Below are positions 24,100 through 31,365 of a DNA stretch of 64,000 bases, piece by piece. The notes under the pieces are model-generated. The model made no database searches. It saw only the letters and a list, made by a program, of their open reading frames with translations, and was not told the DNA's origin. The number at the start of each line of letters is the position of its first letter. Position 1 is the stretch's first letter. The stretch comes from Tritrichomonas musculus (taxonomy: Eukaryota > Parabasalia > Tritrichomonadida > Tritrichomonadidae). The stretch covers positions 4,960,001 through 5,024,000 of the forward strand of contig JAPFFF010000011.1 of NCBI GenBank assembly GCA_039105265.1. The letters are read 5' to 3'. The translations under genes were made by a program, and so were the position numbers.

Positions 24100-26847
24100 A
24101 TGATTACCGTAATTAATAGTGGAGTCAAGGACCCCACATACCGAGAGATTCTTAGGTATATGGTACAAAAATGCAAAATACCAAATGCAATCGTCTATAA
24201 TATAATGGCCGCCATCAATAGGCCAGATTTGTACACGGATGAGGTATCGCATAAGCTTGAAGATATGAAAAATGCATGGGAAAGCACCAACATAAATGAC
24301 CCAGATCAGTTTGCGAAATTGTATGGTAATTTAATTGTATATATAGCATTCTTCGAAGATCTGGATCAACATTTGAAACCCCCAGGAGATCCAAGCGAAG
24401 TCCCAAACGAAGTCCCTAGCGAAGTCCCAAGCGAAGTCCCAAGCGAAGTCCCAAGCGAAGTCCCTAGCGAGGAACTCCAACAGGATATCCCCGAATTTGA
24501 GGAACCTATTGAGCTAGAATTTGAGGAGGAGGAGGAAGAAGGTGATATGAGTCCATTCCAAATACTCACACCCAATCGAATAGCTCGAATTAGTGTTGAT
24601 ATGGATGCACTTAAGACCCAAGATATACTCCCCGAACAAATCCTTAATGTATTACCCAAATACTATCGCTTTGCTGATGACCCCGATAAATATGCTCCCC
24701 GCAAACTAACCCAAATTGAGATTCGAGAGGTACGAGATATGGTTGATAATATCATACGTAACTTGGATTCAATCGAGAAAAAGCAAGCCGATATCATTAG
24801 GTCTCCAAAAACCAATAAAGAGGTATCTAGTATACAGAAATGCATTACAACTGTTAAAACCTATGAAGATATCGAAGCTGAAATCAATAAGGAATTCTTA
24901 CAATCCCTGACCAATTTGCCAGGGGAGAGTAATATGGATAGACTTATGACTACATTCAACAAAACACTCAAACATGATTTGCAAGCACTTCGCAATTTCG
25001 GTGTTTTGGGTGAGGACTCATATGATGGACTTACGGAATGCTATAATAGGGCTATCCATCCACAGTCTAGTGATGACCTTAAAACAAAAGATTTGGTAGC
25101 CACATTACATGAATATATTTCTAGAGGCCAATATGAAGATACCCGTGATATATTAGATAAGCTCAATCTAGTAAATAAGCTTAATAGCAAATCGCATAAA
25201 TCGAAGTCCCTATCGAAACCCTCAGGAGATCCAAGCGAAGTCCCTAGCGAAGTCCCTAGCGAAGTCCCTAGCGAAGTCCCTATCGAGATTCCATTAGGGG
25301 ATATCCCTGGATCGGTACCCAAAGCGACATCCCAATTGATGACAAATATATCCCCTGAAATCGAGTATACAAATAATAACATTTTTTCTTCACCTAAAGA
25401 AACTATGACAGAAGCACCATCCTTTATAGGATCTGATACACTTAACAATTTAAATGGACTCACGGTACCAGATGATGATGATATTGGTAATTGGGGTCAT
25501 GATGAGGGTACAGCATCATTCATAGAAGATCTAACTCAAGAAACCCCATTTGACGCTTCACAATTAGCAGCCGAATACCAAGCCAAAAGACGTGGAACCA
25601 CGGGAATCCGAAAAGGTAAAGGTTATGAACAAGTATCTAATGCAATGAATAAGTTAAAAATACACAATTTATCAAAGGTTCGTGATACATCTAAATACAA
25701 ACGTGACTTCCTCGACTTAATCATTAATGGGAACTATCGAATTAAATATATTCCAGATGCAGCTCAAAGAGATACTGCACATGAATACTGCAAGAATCAT
25801 CTCGATGCTGATGGAATACCTTTATATAGATTACTACCAACAAACACCTCAGACCCATTAGGCAATGCCATTACTGATCTTAATGGAGACCAGGTTGATG
25901 ATATTGTCCTTGTTGATAAACGTGGTAGTCCAGCCATTATAAATGGATATCAACTCGTTCAAGCATCACCATATAAGAAGGCTTGGGCTGCAACATACTC
26001 GACAAAGAAAGCTCGTAAACAGAACCCATTTAATGCGTGGTTGGCTGAGATGTTCCAGAAATCGCTTGATAAAGTTAATTGGGAAGCTGGTGAGTATAAT
26101 CTGGAGGCGAATAAGGCAATGAGTGAACTGATGGATGCTTATTCAAAGGTTGGATTACCTAAACCCAGAATAAGTAAACGATTAACACCAAATTCATATT
26201 GGGCATCTGTGTTCTCCCATTTATGGCATTTCTTTTGGAATCAGTACTATAAGCCTGTTGGTCCACTCAGGAAATTAACAGATTATCTCACTAGTACTAA
26301 TGCAATGTTTGCTGTGCTATATGATCAACCAGCTCTAAAGGCTATTGAAGCTAGTAAGGGCCAGAAGATAGCTTATACAGATTGGCTCCTTTATAAGAAG
26401 GTCAATTCCGGGCAATATAATGTATCTGTTGGTAGAAAACTTCAAGAAGATACTCAGGACGTCATTAGTAAGCATATTAATTTCACTACTAATGAAGCAA
26501 TGGTTGCAGAGGAAAACTGGGATGAACGTTTCAAATTCATCATGAACAGACTCGTTTATGTTGTATTCATAAATGGTATAAAGGTAGACCCTTCTAAACA
26601 AGCAAATCAAGAGTTGTTGCAAAGGTTATATAATACTGCTGTTTATGGAGACAAGAAGCGTTTGAAGCATAATCGAGAACAGTACAAAAATAATCTCATC
26701 CAATTCCTGGATACTGATCTTTATAAGAATAGGGGATATGCTGAATACAAGGAGTCTAAAGCTCAATCAGCTGAAGCAGCTCGTGAAAATGCTGTAAATC
26801 AATACTTCATAGACGGATATGCACCAGCAAAAGAAGCAGAAGAATAA
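24100..26847 (+). CDS. DxNGDxxDD-motif protein, element 2
   Basis: This 915-residue relative of 3222-4910 has the core GNYRIKYIPDAAQRDTAHEY, LLPTNTSDPLGNAITDLNGD, QVDDIVLVDKRG and YQLVQASPYKK at about residues 545-630. The C-terminal part RLTPNSYWASVFSHLWHFFW is helical. Two arrays of the PSEV repeat lie at about residues 98-123 and 378-395, each introduced by the same GDPSEVP lead. The gene begins with MITVINSGVKDPTYREILRY, a helical N-terminal region. Its ATG is 18 bases from the fibre ATG on the other strand. The function is unknown; conservation in three elements suggests a core role. Confidence 0.72.
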   Translation: MITVINSGVKDPTYREILRYMVQKCKIPNAIVYNIMAAINRPDLYTDEVSHKLEDMKNAWESTNINDPDQFAKLYGNLIVYIAFFEDLDQHLKPPGDPSEVPNEVPSEVPSEVPSEVPSEVPSEELQQDIPEFEEPIELEFEEEEEEGDMSPFQILTPNRIARISVDMDALKTQDILPEQILNVLPKYYRFADDPDKYAPRKLTQIEIREVRDMVDNIIRNLDSIEKKQADIIRSPKTNKEVSSIQKCITTVKTYEDIEAEINKEFLQSLTNLPGESNMDRLMTTFNKTLKHDLQALRNFGVLGEDSYDGLTECYNRAIHPQSSDDLKTKDLVATLHEYISRGQYEDTRDILDKLNLVNKLNSKSHKSKSLSKPSGDPSEVPSEVPSEVPSEVPIEIPLGDIPGSVPKATSQLMTNISPEIEYTNNNIFSSPKETMTEAPSFIGSDTLNNLNGLTVPDDDDIGNWGHDEGTASFIEDLTQETPFDASQLAAEYQAKRRGTTGIRKGKGYEQVSNAMNKLKIHNLSKVRDTSKYKRDFLDLIINGNYRIKYIPDAAQRDTAHEYCKNHLDADGIPLYRLLPTNTSDPLGNAITDLNGDQVDDIVLVDKRGSPAIINGYQLVQASPYKKAWAATYSTKKARKQNPFNAWLAEMFQKSLDKVNWEAGEYNLEANKAMSELMDAYSKVGLPKPRISKRLTPNSYWASVFSHLWHFFWNQYYKPVGPLRKLTDYLTSTNAMFAVLYDQPALKAIEASKGQKIAYTDWLLYKKVNSGQYNVSVGRKLQEDTQDVISKHINFTTNEAMVAEENWDERFKFIMNRLVYVVFINGIKVDPSKQANQELLQRLYNTAVYGDKKRLKHNREQYKNNLIQFLDTDLYKNRGYAEYKESKAQSAEAARENAVNQYFIDGYAPAKEAEE
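24391..24468 (+). repeat. 12-base PSEV-coding tandem repeat, array 1
   Basis: About six units of CCAAGCGAAGTC and variants (CCTAGCGAAGTC) encode PSEV. The same lead CAGGAGATCCAAGCGAAGTC starts the second array at 25231. Confidence 0.88.
25231..25283 (+). repeat. 12-base PSEV-coding tandem repeat, array 2
   Basis: About four units follow the same lead sequence as at 24391, about 840 bases away in the same gene, as if the module had been copied within the gene. Confidence 0.88.
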
Positions 26848-26913
26848 ATTTAATCGGGGATATCACCCATATCATTATCTTTGTTAAAACCTTGGAACCC
26901 AAACCCTTTGAAT

Positions 26914-28263
26914 TTAATTACTGGTAGATGGCTTTGCCGTAGATGGCTTTGCCGTAGATGGCTTTGCCGTAGATGGCTTTGCCGTAGATCTGGTTTTAGA
27001 ACTACTATTTTTGGACTTAGCTGATGACGGTCTAGGCATCATATTGGGTGGAATATGTATCTTGCTATTCAAACCACGTGATGACAAACTACTAGTAGAT
27101 GATATATGTGGAGGTGGTTGGATAGGTTGTATTGGTGATTCAGGTGCCATGAACTGATATATTTCAGTTGATTCACTATTATCAAGGTCCTCAATATGCA
27201 GACTTTGGGAGTTAGAACGCAGTTCGCTAGCGTTCGGCAATGAAATTGCTTCCTGCTTGGGTTGGAATCCAATGTTTTTGAATGATGGTCCAAATGATAC
27301 CGAATTGGCTTTGGATGGTGTTGGAGTATCACGTATTCTATCACGCGGTTTGCTAGCAATTCGGTTTTGACTCTTGTTTGGTGTTAGAACCCTAGCTGAT
27401 GATTGTATGCTTGGATTACTTATGGCCTCGAAATCGAGCTTGCTTTGCTGTAGTCTATTTCGAATATTTCTAACCAGGTCATATTGTGTTTCATATTTTA
27501 CGCGATATTCCTGCTTATCACCATTTTTCTTAGCTAGAGTAATTGGTGCGGTTGCAGGCCGAATATCCGTCGAACGATATACACCATTGCCATCAACCTT
27601 GGGCTGTTTGCATATATCATTAATACGTTGTTCAGTTGTAATTGGCGTTACACCTGGTGGTGGTGGAAGGGGTTTTGGACGAGGTGCATTTGTGGGTTTT
27701 TTGGCAAATGCAAACTCAATATTCTTCTCACTTTGTCTGGACTTATTAGGGCTGTGATATACACGAGTGTTTTGAACAATATTCACAGTAGGTATTTGGT
27801 CACTCTCTTCAGCCAATAATGGGATATAAAATCCTACGTCGCTACTCCGCCCAACTGTTAGCCGAACTTTATTAACAATGTTTACCTCGAAATATTTAAC
27901 TGGCAAACATATATTCATATTATCAGTTAGTCGATCTGGACGGTCCCCTGGGAACTTCTCTAGATAAACAACATCTTTATCGAATGAGTTTTCCCAAGTC
28001 CAGATATAATCCGCATCATACGAATTTGACAAACAGAAGTAATATTTTATAGACTTAATTCCAATGCCATCCTTATCAGGCTCTTTTCGAGCAAAGAAGT
28101 TACGTACAAATGGTGGTGGTATTATCACGTGAGGTATTATATAAATGGTGTGACCATTTGGACTAATAGTTATTTGATCTATAGCATTGTTTTTATATAA
28201 ATTATCATATTGTCCGGGTTCTATCGTGAGGGTATTAGTCTCATGATCATAATGTTTACTCAT
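26914..28263 (-). CDS. p449, relative of p481, element 2
   Basis: The N-terminus (TIEPGQYDNLYKNNAIDQIT, VIIPPPFVRNFF) matches that of p481, and GVYRSTDIRPATAP with QEYRVKYE matches its second block. The C-terminus is disordered and ends in four STAKP repeats. A 49-base hairpin composite lies in frame and encodes PKQEAISLPNASELRS. The ATG is preceded by TATTTTTGGGTAA exactly as in p481. The gene stands between the DxNGDxxDD gene and p110 in the same order as element 1. Its function is unknown; a structural protein is plausible. Confidence 0.65.
   Translation of the reverse strand: MSKHYDHETNTLTIEPGQYDNLYKNNAIDQITISPNGHTIYIIPHVIIPPPFVRNFFARKEPDKDGIGIKSIKYYFCLSNSYDADYIWTWENSFDKDVVYLEKFPGDRPDRLTDNMNICLPVKYFEVNIVNKVRLTVGRSSDVGFYIPLLAEESDQIPTVNIVQNTRVYHSPNKSRQSEKNIEFAFAKKPTNAPRPKPLPPPPGVTPITTEQRINDICKQPKVDGNGVYRSTDIRPATAPITLAKKNGDKQEYRVKYETQYDLVRNIRNRLQQSKLDFEAISNPSIQSSARVLTPNKSQNRIASKPRDRIRDTPTPSKANSVSFGPSFKNIGFQPKQEAISLPNASELRSNSQSLHIEDLDNSESTEIYQFMAPESPIQPIQPPPHISSTSSLSSRGLNSKIHIPPNMMPRPSSAKSKNSSSKTRSTAKPSTAKPSTAKPSTAKPSTSN
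26925..26984 (-). repeat. 15-base tandem repeat coding STAKP, four perfect copies
   Basis: TAGATGGCTTTGCCG occurs four times without change at the 3' end of p449. Perfect identity points to very recent expansion. Confidence 0.92.
27215..27263 (+). repeat. 49-base composite hairpin in frame inside p449
   Basis: It is built of GAAC-GCA-GTTC, the palindrome CGCTAGCG, GCAAT-GAA-ATTGC and CTGCTTGGGTT, with TTC between the parts. The copy at 1683-1731 in element 1 matches at 47 of 49 positions but is intergenic. Confidence 0.85.
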
Positions 28264-28268
28264 TTACC

Positions 28269-28276
28269 CAAAAATA
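28269..28276 (-). promoter_or_regulatory. TATTTTTG start-proximal motif for p449
   Basis: It ends 5 bases before the ATG at 28263. Confidence 0.6.
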
Positions 28277-28301
28277 AACTCCTATATTGGCCATACGGTG
28301 G

Positions 28302-28634
28302 TCAATAGATTAGCAAGCATGATAGCACGAATGCATCGGGTTTTATCTCATTACCATACAGGTCTGTGAACCATATTTTGAAATCCCGCTTGGTCCTATT
28401 GAGCATCTCATATTTGCGATACTTGGTTTGCCGTCGGTTGGCTAGCATTATGAAGTGGTCACAGTATGGGTCGAATTCTACAATATCCGAGTGTACCATC
28501 AAATCACCGATGATGGTCTTATTCAGGATAGCTCCCACATACTGCACTACGATGTACTTCTTATTGCGACTATATATGAAATCCTCAGGTAATGTAAATT
28601 CGGTGGTCTGTGTATGGAAATAGCGCTTTGGCAT
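28302..28634 (-). CDS. Conserved 110-residue protein p110, element 2
   Basis: This copy differs from 1345-1677 at only about one residue. Its ATG again follows the integrase stop in TAATAAATG. Such conservation next to diverged neighbours implies either recent exchange of the integrase-p110 block or strong constraint. No family is recognised. Confidence 0.7.
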   Translation of the reverse strand: MPKRYFHTQTTEFTLPEDFIYSRNKKYIVVQYVGAILNKTIIGDLMVHSDIVEFDPYCDHFIMLANRRQTKYRKYEMLNRTKRDFKIWFTDLYGNEIKPDAFVLSCLLIY

Positions 28635-28637
28635 TTA

Positions 28638-29858
28638 TTAGACAGCAAAGTACTGCTTATAGTCTTCACCTAGTGATGCATAATTGGGTGCCACGAATCG
28701 GGTGTACATGATGGGGACAGTTATAGTAGCTCGCTCATCATCAGTCATTGGCGTTCGACCAGTTTTGGTTTTGATATACGGCACATAGAACGCAGTTCCT
28801 GCTTGTTTATCATTATTCAACTGGAATCTACGATATGGGTTCAGCAATTTGCATTCGACGTTCCCATTATGGTATCTTATGAATTCAGCAATCTCATTGA
28901 ACACACGCCTCTGCTTCTCATGCTTCTTCTCAGTTTTGGATGTATCGTAATGGATCAATATGATATTACCCTTGCTATAGCTCAGCAGACCATCCATTTG
29001 CATATTATTTTTGACTCGATGTAGCCTCCGTTGGCAATCCCTGATGTATCTCCACTCCAAATCTGGGTTGTGCTGCATTTGATTGGGCGTATAGTATATC
29101 TCCTTGGGTTCCCTTGCTAGATACGGGTCATAATACTCATCATCTCGGTAATTGGGATTGGGCATTCGTAGAGAACAATGTGGTGTGTTGTTATAGTAGT
29201 GAACCATCTGTTGCATCAGGAATGGGTCTCCAATTCTACGATTATCTAAACCGAATGCATTACGGAGTGTCCTAATGGTTGCATCAACGATTTTGTGAGC
29301 GTTGCTGTGTTTGGATTTATCGACAATCACTGCATTACCGTCAATCAACACATTTTTGGTACCTGCATATTTATTTTTGTCTGGACTTCTGTAGGGAATT
29401 ATATCAAGCACTTTTAGTAGATTATTTTCACCATCACATTTGATGGTATTAAATTTGAAGTCATCATATTTATCGAGAATGATTTTGACGTATGCATCCT
29501 TAATGGTATCAGCTAGTTTGTTCTTAAGTGGTTCCACAATTAGATATCGCGTATTGACATTCACCATGATGAGGTATATGGTTTCATGGGGTACCAATTT
29601 ATCGCCAGCCTTCGTAGTGTACTTCACAAACATCAAATCAACCTCCCAGCAGCCAGGTTCTAATGAGAAATCCGGTTTTGAATAGGGACTGCATGATTTC
29701 AATTTGAAGTCCTTCACGAATGGTTCATGATGATACTCCGGATTGACGATAAACAGTGATGGGTCCAATTTTGATATTTTGGATTTGAATGGGTACTTGA
29801 GCAATGACTTGTACTCATTATCGAATATCTTGAATGATTTCTTGTTGGTATTAGCCAT
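28638..29858 (-). CDS. INT: Retroviral-type (Polinton) integrase, element 2
   Basis: The 406-residue protein keeps the aspartates in GCWEVDLMF and NTIKCDGENN and the YYNNTPHCSL motif of the integrase core. It lacks the EHGIPPGY-coding insertion of element 1. The TATTTTTG motif lies about 155 bases upstream of the chosen ATG, and the leader between them carries three GCAGGAAC hairpin units, so the true 5' end of the coding region is uncertain. The p110 start abuts its stop codon. Confidence 0.88.
   Translation of the reverse strand: MANTNKKSFKIFDNEYKSLLKYPFKSKISKLDPSLFIVNPEYHHEPFVKDFKLKSCSPYSKPDFSLEPGCWEVDLMFVKYTTKAGDKLVPHETIYLIMVNVNTRYLIVEPLKNKLADTIKDAYVKIILDKYDDFKFNTIKCDGENNLLKVLDIIPYRSPDKNKYAGTKNVLIDGNAVIVDKSKHSNAHKIVDATIRTLRNAFGLDNRRIGDPFLMQQMVHYYNNTPHCSLRMPNPNYRDDEYYDPYLAREPKEIYYTPNQMQHNPDLEWRYIRDCQRRLHRVKNNMQMDGLLSYSKGNIILIHYDTSKTEKKHEKQRRVFNEIAEFIRYHNGNVECKLLNPYRRFQLNNDKQAGTAFYVPYIKTKTGRTPMTDDERATITVPIMYTRFVAPNYASLGEDYKQYFAV
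28788..28805 (+). repeat. Hairpin block inside integrase, element 2
   Basis: GAAC-GCA-GTTC followed by CTGCTTG, the counterpart of 1174-1191. Confidence 0.6.
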
Positions 29859-29877
29859 TTCCTGTGGCGGAGGGGGA

Positions 29878-29975
29878 GCAGGAACCGCGTTCTCAGGGGG
29901 CTTAGGGTATGAAGTACCTTCTTGCAGGAACTGGTTTCAGGGGGCTTAGGTGTAGCAGGAACTGCTTTCTCACCC
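29878..29975 (-). repeat. Triple GCAGGAAC hairpin units in integrase leader
   Basis: GCAGGAACCGCGTTC, GCAGGAACTGGTTTC and GCAGGAACTGCTTTC follow each other, two of them joined to CAGGGGGCTTAGG. The third forms a perfect GCAG-GAA-CTGC hairpin (29955-29965). The element 1 leader lacks them. Confidence 0.75.
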
Positions 29976-30012
29976 CACAAGAATGATGTTACTTTGTGAA
30001 ACATTTAATGTG

Positions 30013-30020
30013 CAAAAATA
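30013..30020 (-). promoter_or_regulatory. TATTTTTG motif upstream of integrase, element 2
   Basis: TATTTTTGCACATTAAATG is the same context as at 63-81, but the chosen integrase ATG lies further downstream, beyond the hairpin units. Confidence 0.5.
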
Positions 30021-30032
30021 ATGGTCTCTATC

Positions 30033-30054
30033 GTGACAGCAAAATTGCTGTTAC
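30033..30054. repeat. Palindrome upstream of integrase, element 2
   Basis: GTGACAGCAAAATTGCTGTT plus AC forms a ten-pair stem. It is the same family as 7258-7281 and 21060-21083 and sits in the short gap before p77. Confidence 0.6.
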
Positions 30055-30061
30055 CAGAAAT

Positions 30062-30295
30062 TTAGTGGTTATCGTTTGATAATTCAGCTAACTCATTTTC
30101 AAGTTTGGCAACCTTTTCCTTCAAACTATTGATATCTTCAATCAATGATTCACGGACTGCGAGACCATTGCTGCCCAGCATGCCACCTTTGATGTTATTG
30201 AGGTGACCCTTATACATATAGCACTTCTCCTTGAGATCATGCTTGATGCGCTTCAACTCTGGAATCTCTTTCTTGTATTCACCCAATTCAGTCAT
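30062..30295 (-). CDS. Small coiled-coil protein p77
   Basis: The 77-residue product is mostly helical, with heptad-like spacing in VRESLIEDINSLKEKVAKLE and NELAEL, and a short GGMLGSNGL hinge. It is divergent from p84 with a 34-base gap, the same arrangement as pVI-like peptide and capsid gene. The leader CACTTTTTTTCATATCTAAATG resembles the pVI-like gene leader. A virion-assembly helper is possible; I do not recognise the family. Confidence 0.55.
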   Translation of the reverse strand: MTELGEYKKEIPELKRIKHDLKEKCYMYKGHLNNIKGGMLGSNGLAVRESLIEDINSLKEKVAKLENELAELSNDNH

Positions 30296-30329
30296 TTAGA
30301 TATGAAAAAAAGTGTTTTTTCAAGATTAA

Positions 30330-30584
30330 ATGTCATACGCGAAAGCGCAGGAATGTAATTCATACGAGGAACGCCGTGTATTAAGAGATTCAAATGGGCT
30401 TACGTATTTCAATCACCTGGAACGTCACATGCGAAATAGGCGAACTATGAGTTGTACCAAACCCACAGTCCCAAAATATGAAGATAAGGGGTGTGTTGTG
30501 CATGACCCAATCATTAAGTCAACATCATCAGCAATACACCACTCGCTCAATCACCAGGTAATCCCAAATAATTCAAAAATTTAA
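30330..30584 (+). CDS. Small basic protein p84
   Basis: This 84-residue protein is rich in arginine, asparagine and histidine (RHMRNRRTMSCTKP) with no recognised domain. Its leader GTTTTTTCAAGATTAAATG is like that of the capsid gene (TTTTTTCCAAGATACAAAATG), which argues that it is a real, late-type gene. It overlaps the end of the next gene on the other strand by a few bases. Confidence 0.5.
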   Translation: MSYAKAQECNSYEERRVLRDSNGLTYFNHLERHMRNRRTMSCTKPTVPKYEDKGCVVHDPIIKSTSSAIHHSLNHQVIPNNSKI

Positions 30585-31016
30585 TGTCTTAGGATACCGT
30601 TCACCGCATCAGTACACTCATTCACAGTATTGGTGAGCTGATTTATTTTTGTGGTGATCACGCCAATGGTGTTCTCCAGAGTGGTAATCCGCTTGGTGTA
30701 TTCATCTACATGTTGATTGCAATGCATTGATGTCAGCTCGAATGCTTGCAAATTGGATCTCCACCAGGTTGTCATTATCGGCTGGCTTGGTGATCTTCTT
30801 GAGAAACACATTACTGGAGCCATCCTTGCCAGTGCGTTTGGTAATCCTGTACTCGCATTCGGGGGTGATTATTTTGTAGGTTTTATTGAGGTAATTGGTG
30901 GTCTTCTCATTGAACATATCCTTGTACTTCTGGTAGAACAGGTCGAACTCCTCTACTGAGTTGAATGTGCGTTGCTCCTGCTTGTTATCATTTATAACTC
31001 TAATATCGCAATTCAT
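30581..31016 (-). pseudogene. Small coiled-coil protein gene, apparently interrupted about once
   Basis: The N-terminal part starts MNCDIRVINDNKQEQRTFNS and is alpha/beta by eye. The C-terminal part (TLENTIGVITTKINQLTNTV) is a coiled coil. I chose the ATG at 31016 because TATTTTTG lies 12 bases before it. The gene stands between p84 and the pVI-like gene. Its function is unknown. Confidence 0.5.
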
Positions 31017-31027
31017 TTCAAAACGGA

Positions 31028-31035
31028 CAAAAATA
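31028..31035 (-). promoter_or_regulatory. TATTTTTG start-proximal motif
   Basis: It precedes the ATG at 31016 by 11 bases on the minus strand and decides that start. Confidence 0.5.
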
Positions 31036-31066
31036 TATTCATATGTATGTGGATATTCTATGATGA

Positions 31067-31318
31067 TCAAACCTTGTCCAGTATGGATTTACCTATATCA
31101 TTAGCTTTGCTTACGTAATTGAGTCCAGTGCTGATGGTGTCTACAACTGGTCCAACACCTGGTATGAAGTCGGCGATTGGCTTGATCCTATTGATGATCC
31201 CCTTTCCAATATCAACTGCCCTTGGGATGTTGCGGATGACAGTTTGAGCTGCATTCTTGAGCTTACTACCGACGTTCTTGAAAGCGTTCTTAATCTTCTT
31301 GAAGATGCCAATACCCAT
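31067..31318 (-). CDS. Small basic amphipathic protein, pVI-like
   Basis: The 83-residue protein begins MGIGIFKKIKNAFKNVGSKL, a strongly amphipathic basic helix, followed by KPIADFIPGVGPVVDTI, a hydrophobic glycine-proline stretch. Basic amphipathic peptides of this kind (adenovirus protein VI and its counterparts in Polinton-like viruses) lie under the capsid and disturb membranes; the link is by character and position, not by proven homology. It is divergent from the capsid gene, 47 bases away. I chose the second in-frame ATG, as the CCAAATGGG context follows a TATA-like run. Confidence 0.6.
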   Translation of the reverse strand: MGIGIFKKIKNAFKNVGSKLKNAAQTVIRNIPRAVDIGKGIINRIKPIADFIPGVGPVVDTISTGLNYVSKANDIGKSILDKV

Positions 31319-31365
31319 TTGGTATATAAAAAAATGTGATTTCAAGCTTTTTTCCAAGATACAAA

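Noticed and set aside
24391-24468. CRISPR-like array
   Set aside because: Units are 12 bases, contiguous, in frame and encode PSEV; there are no spacers.
29714-30004. Separate small gene overlapping the integrase start
   Set aside because: It overlaps the integrase in another frame and has no relative; only the leader hairpins make it open.
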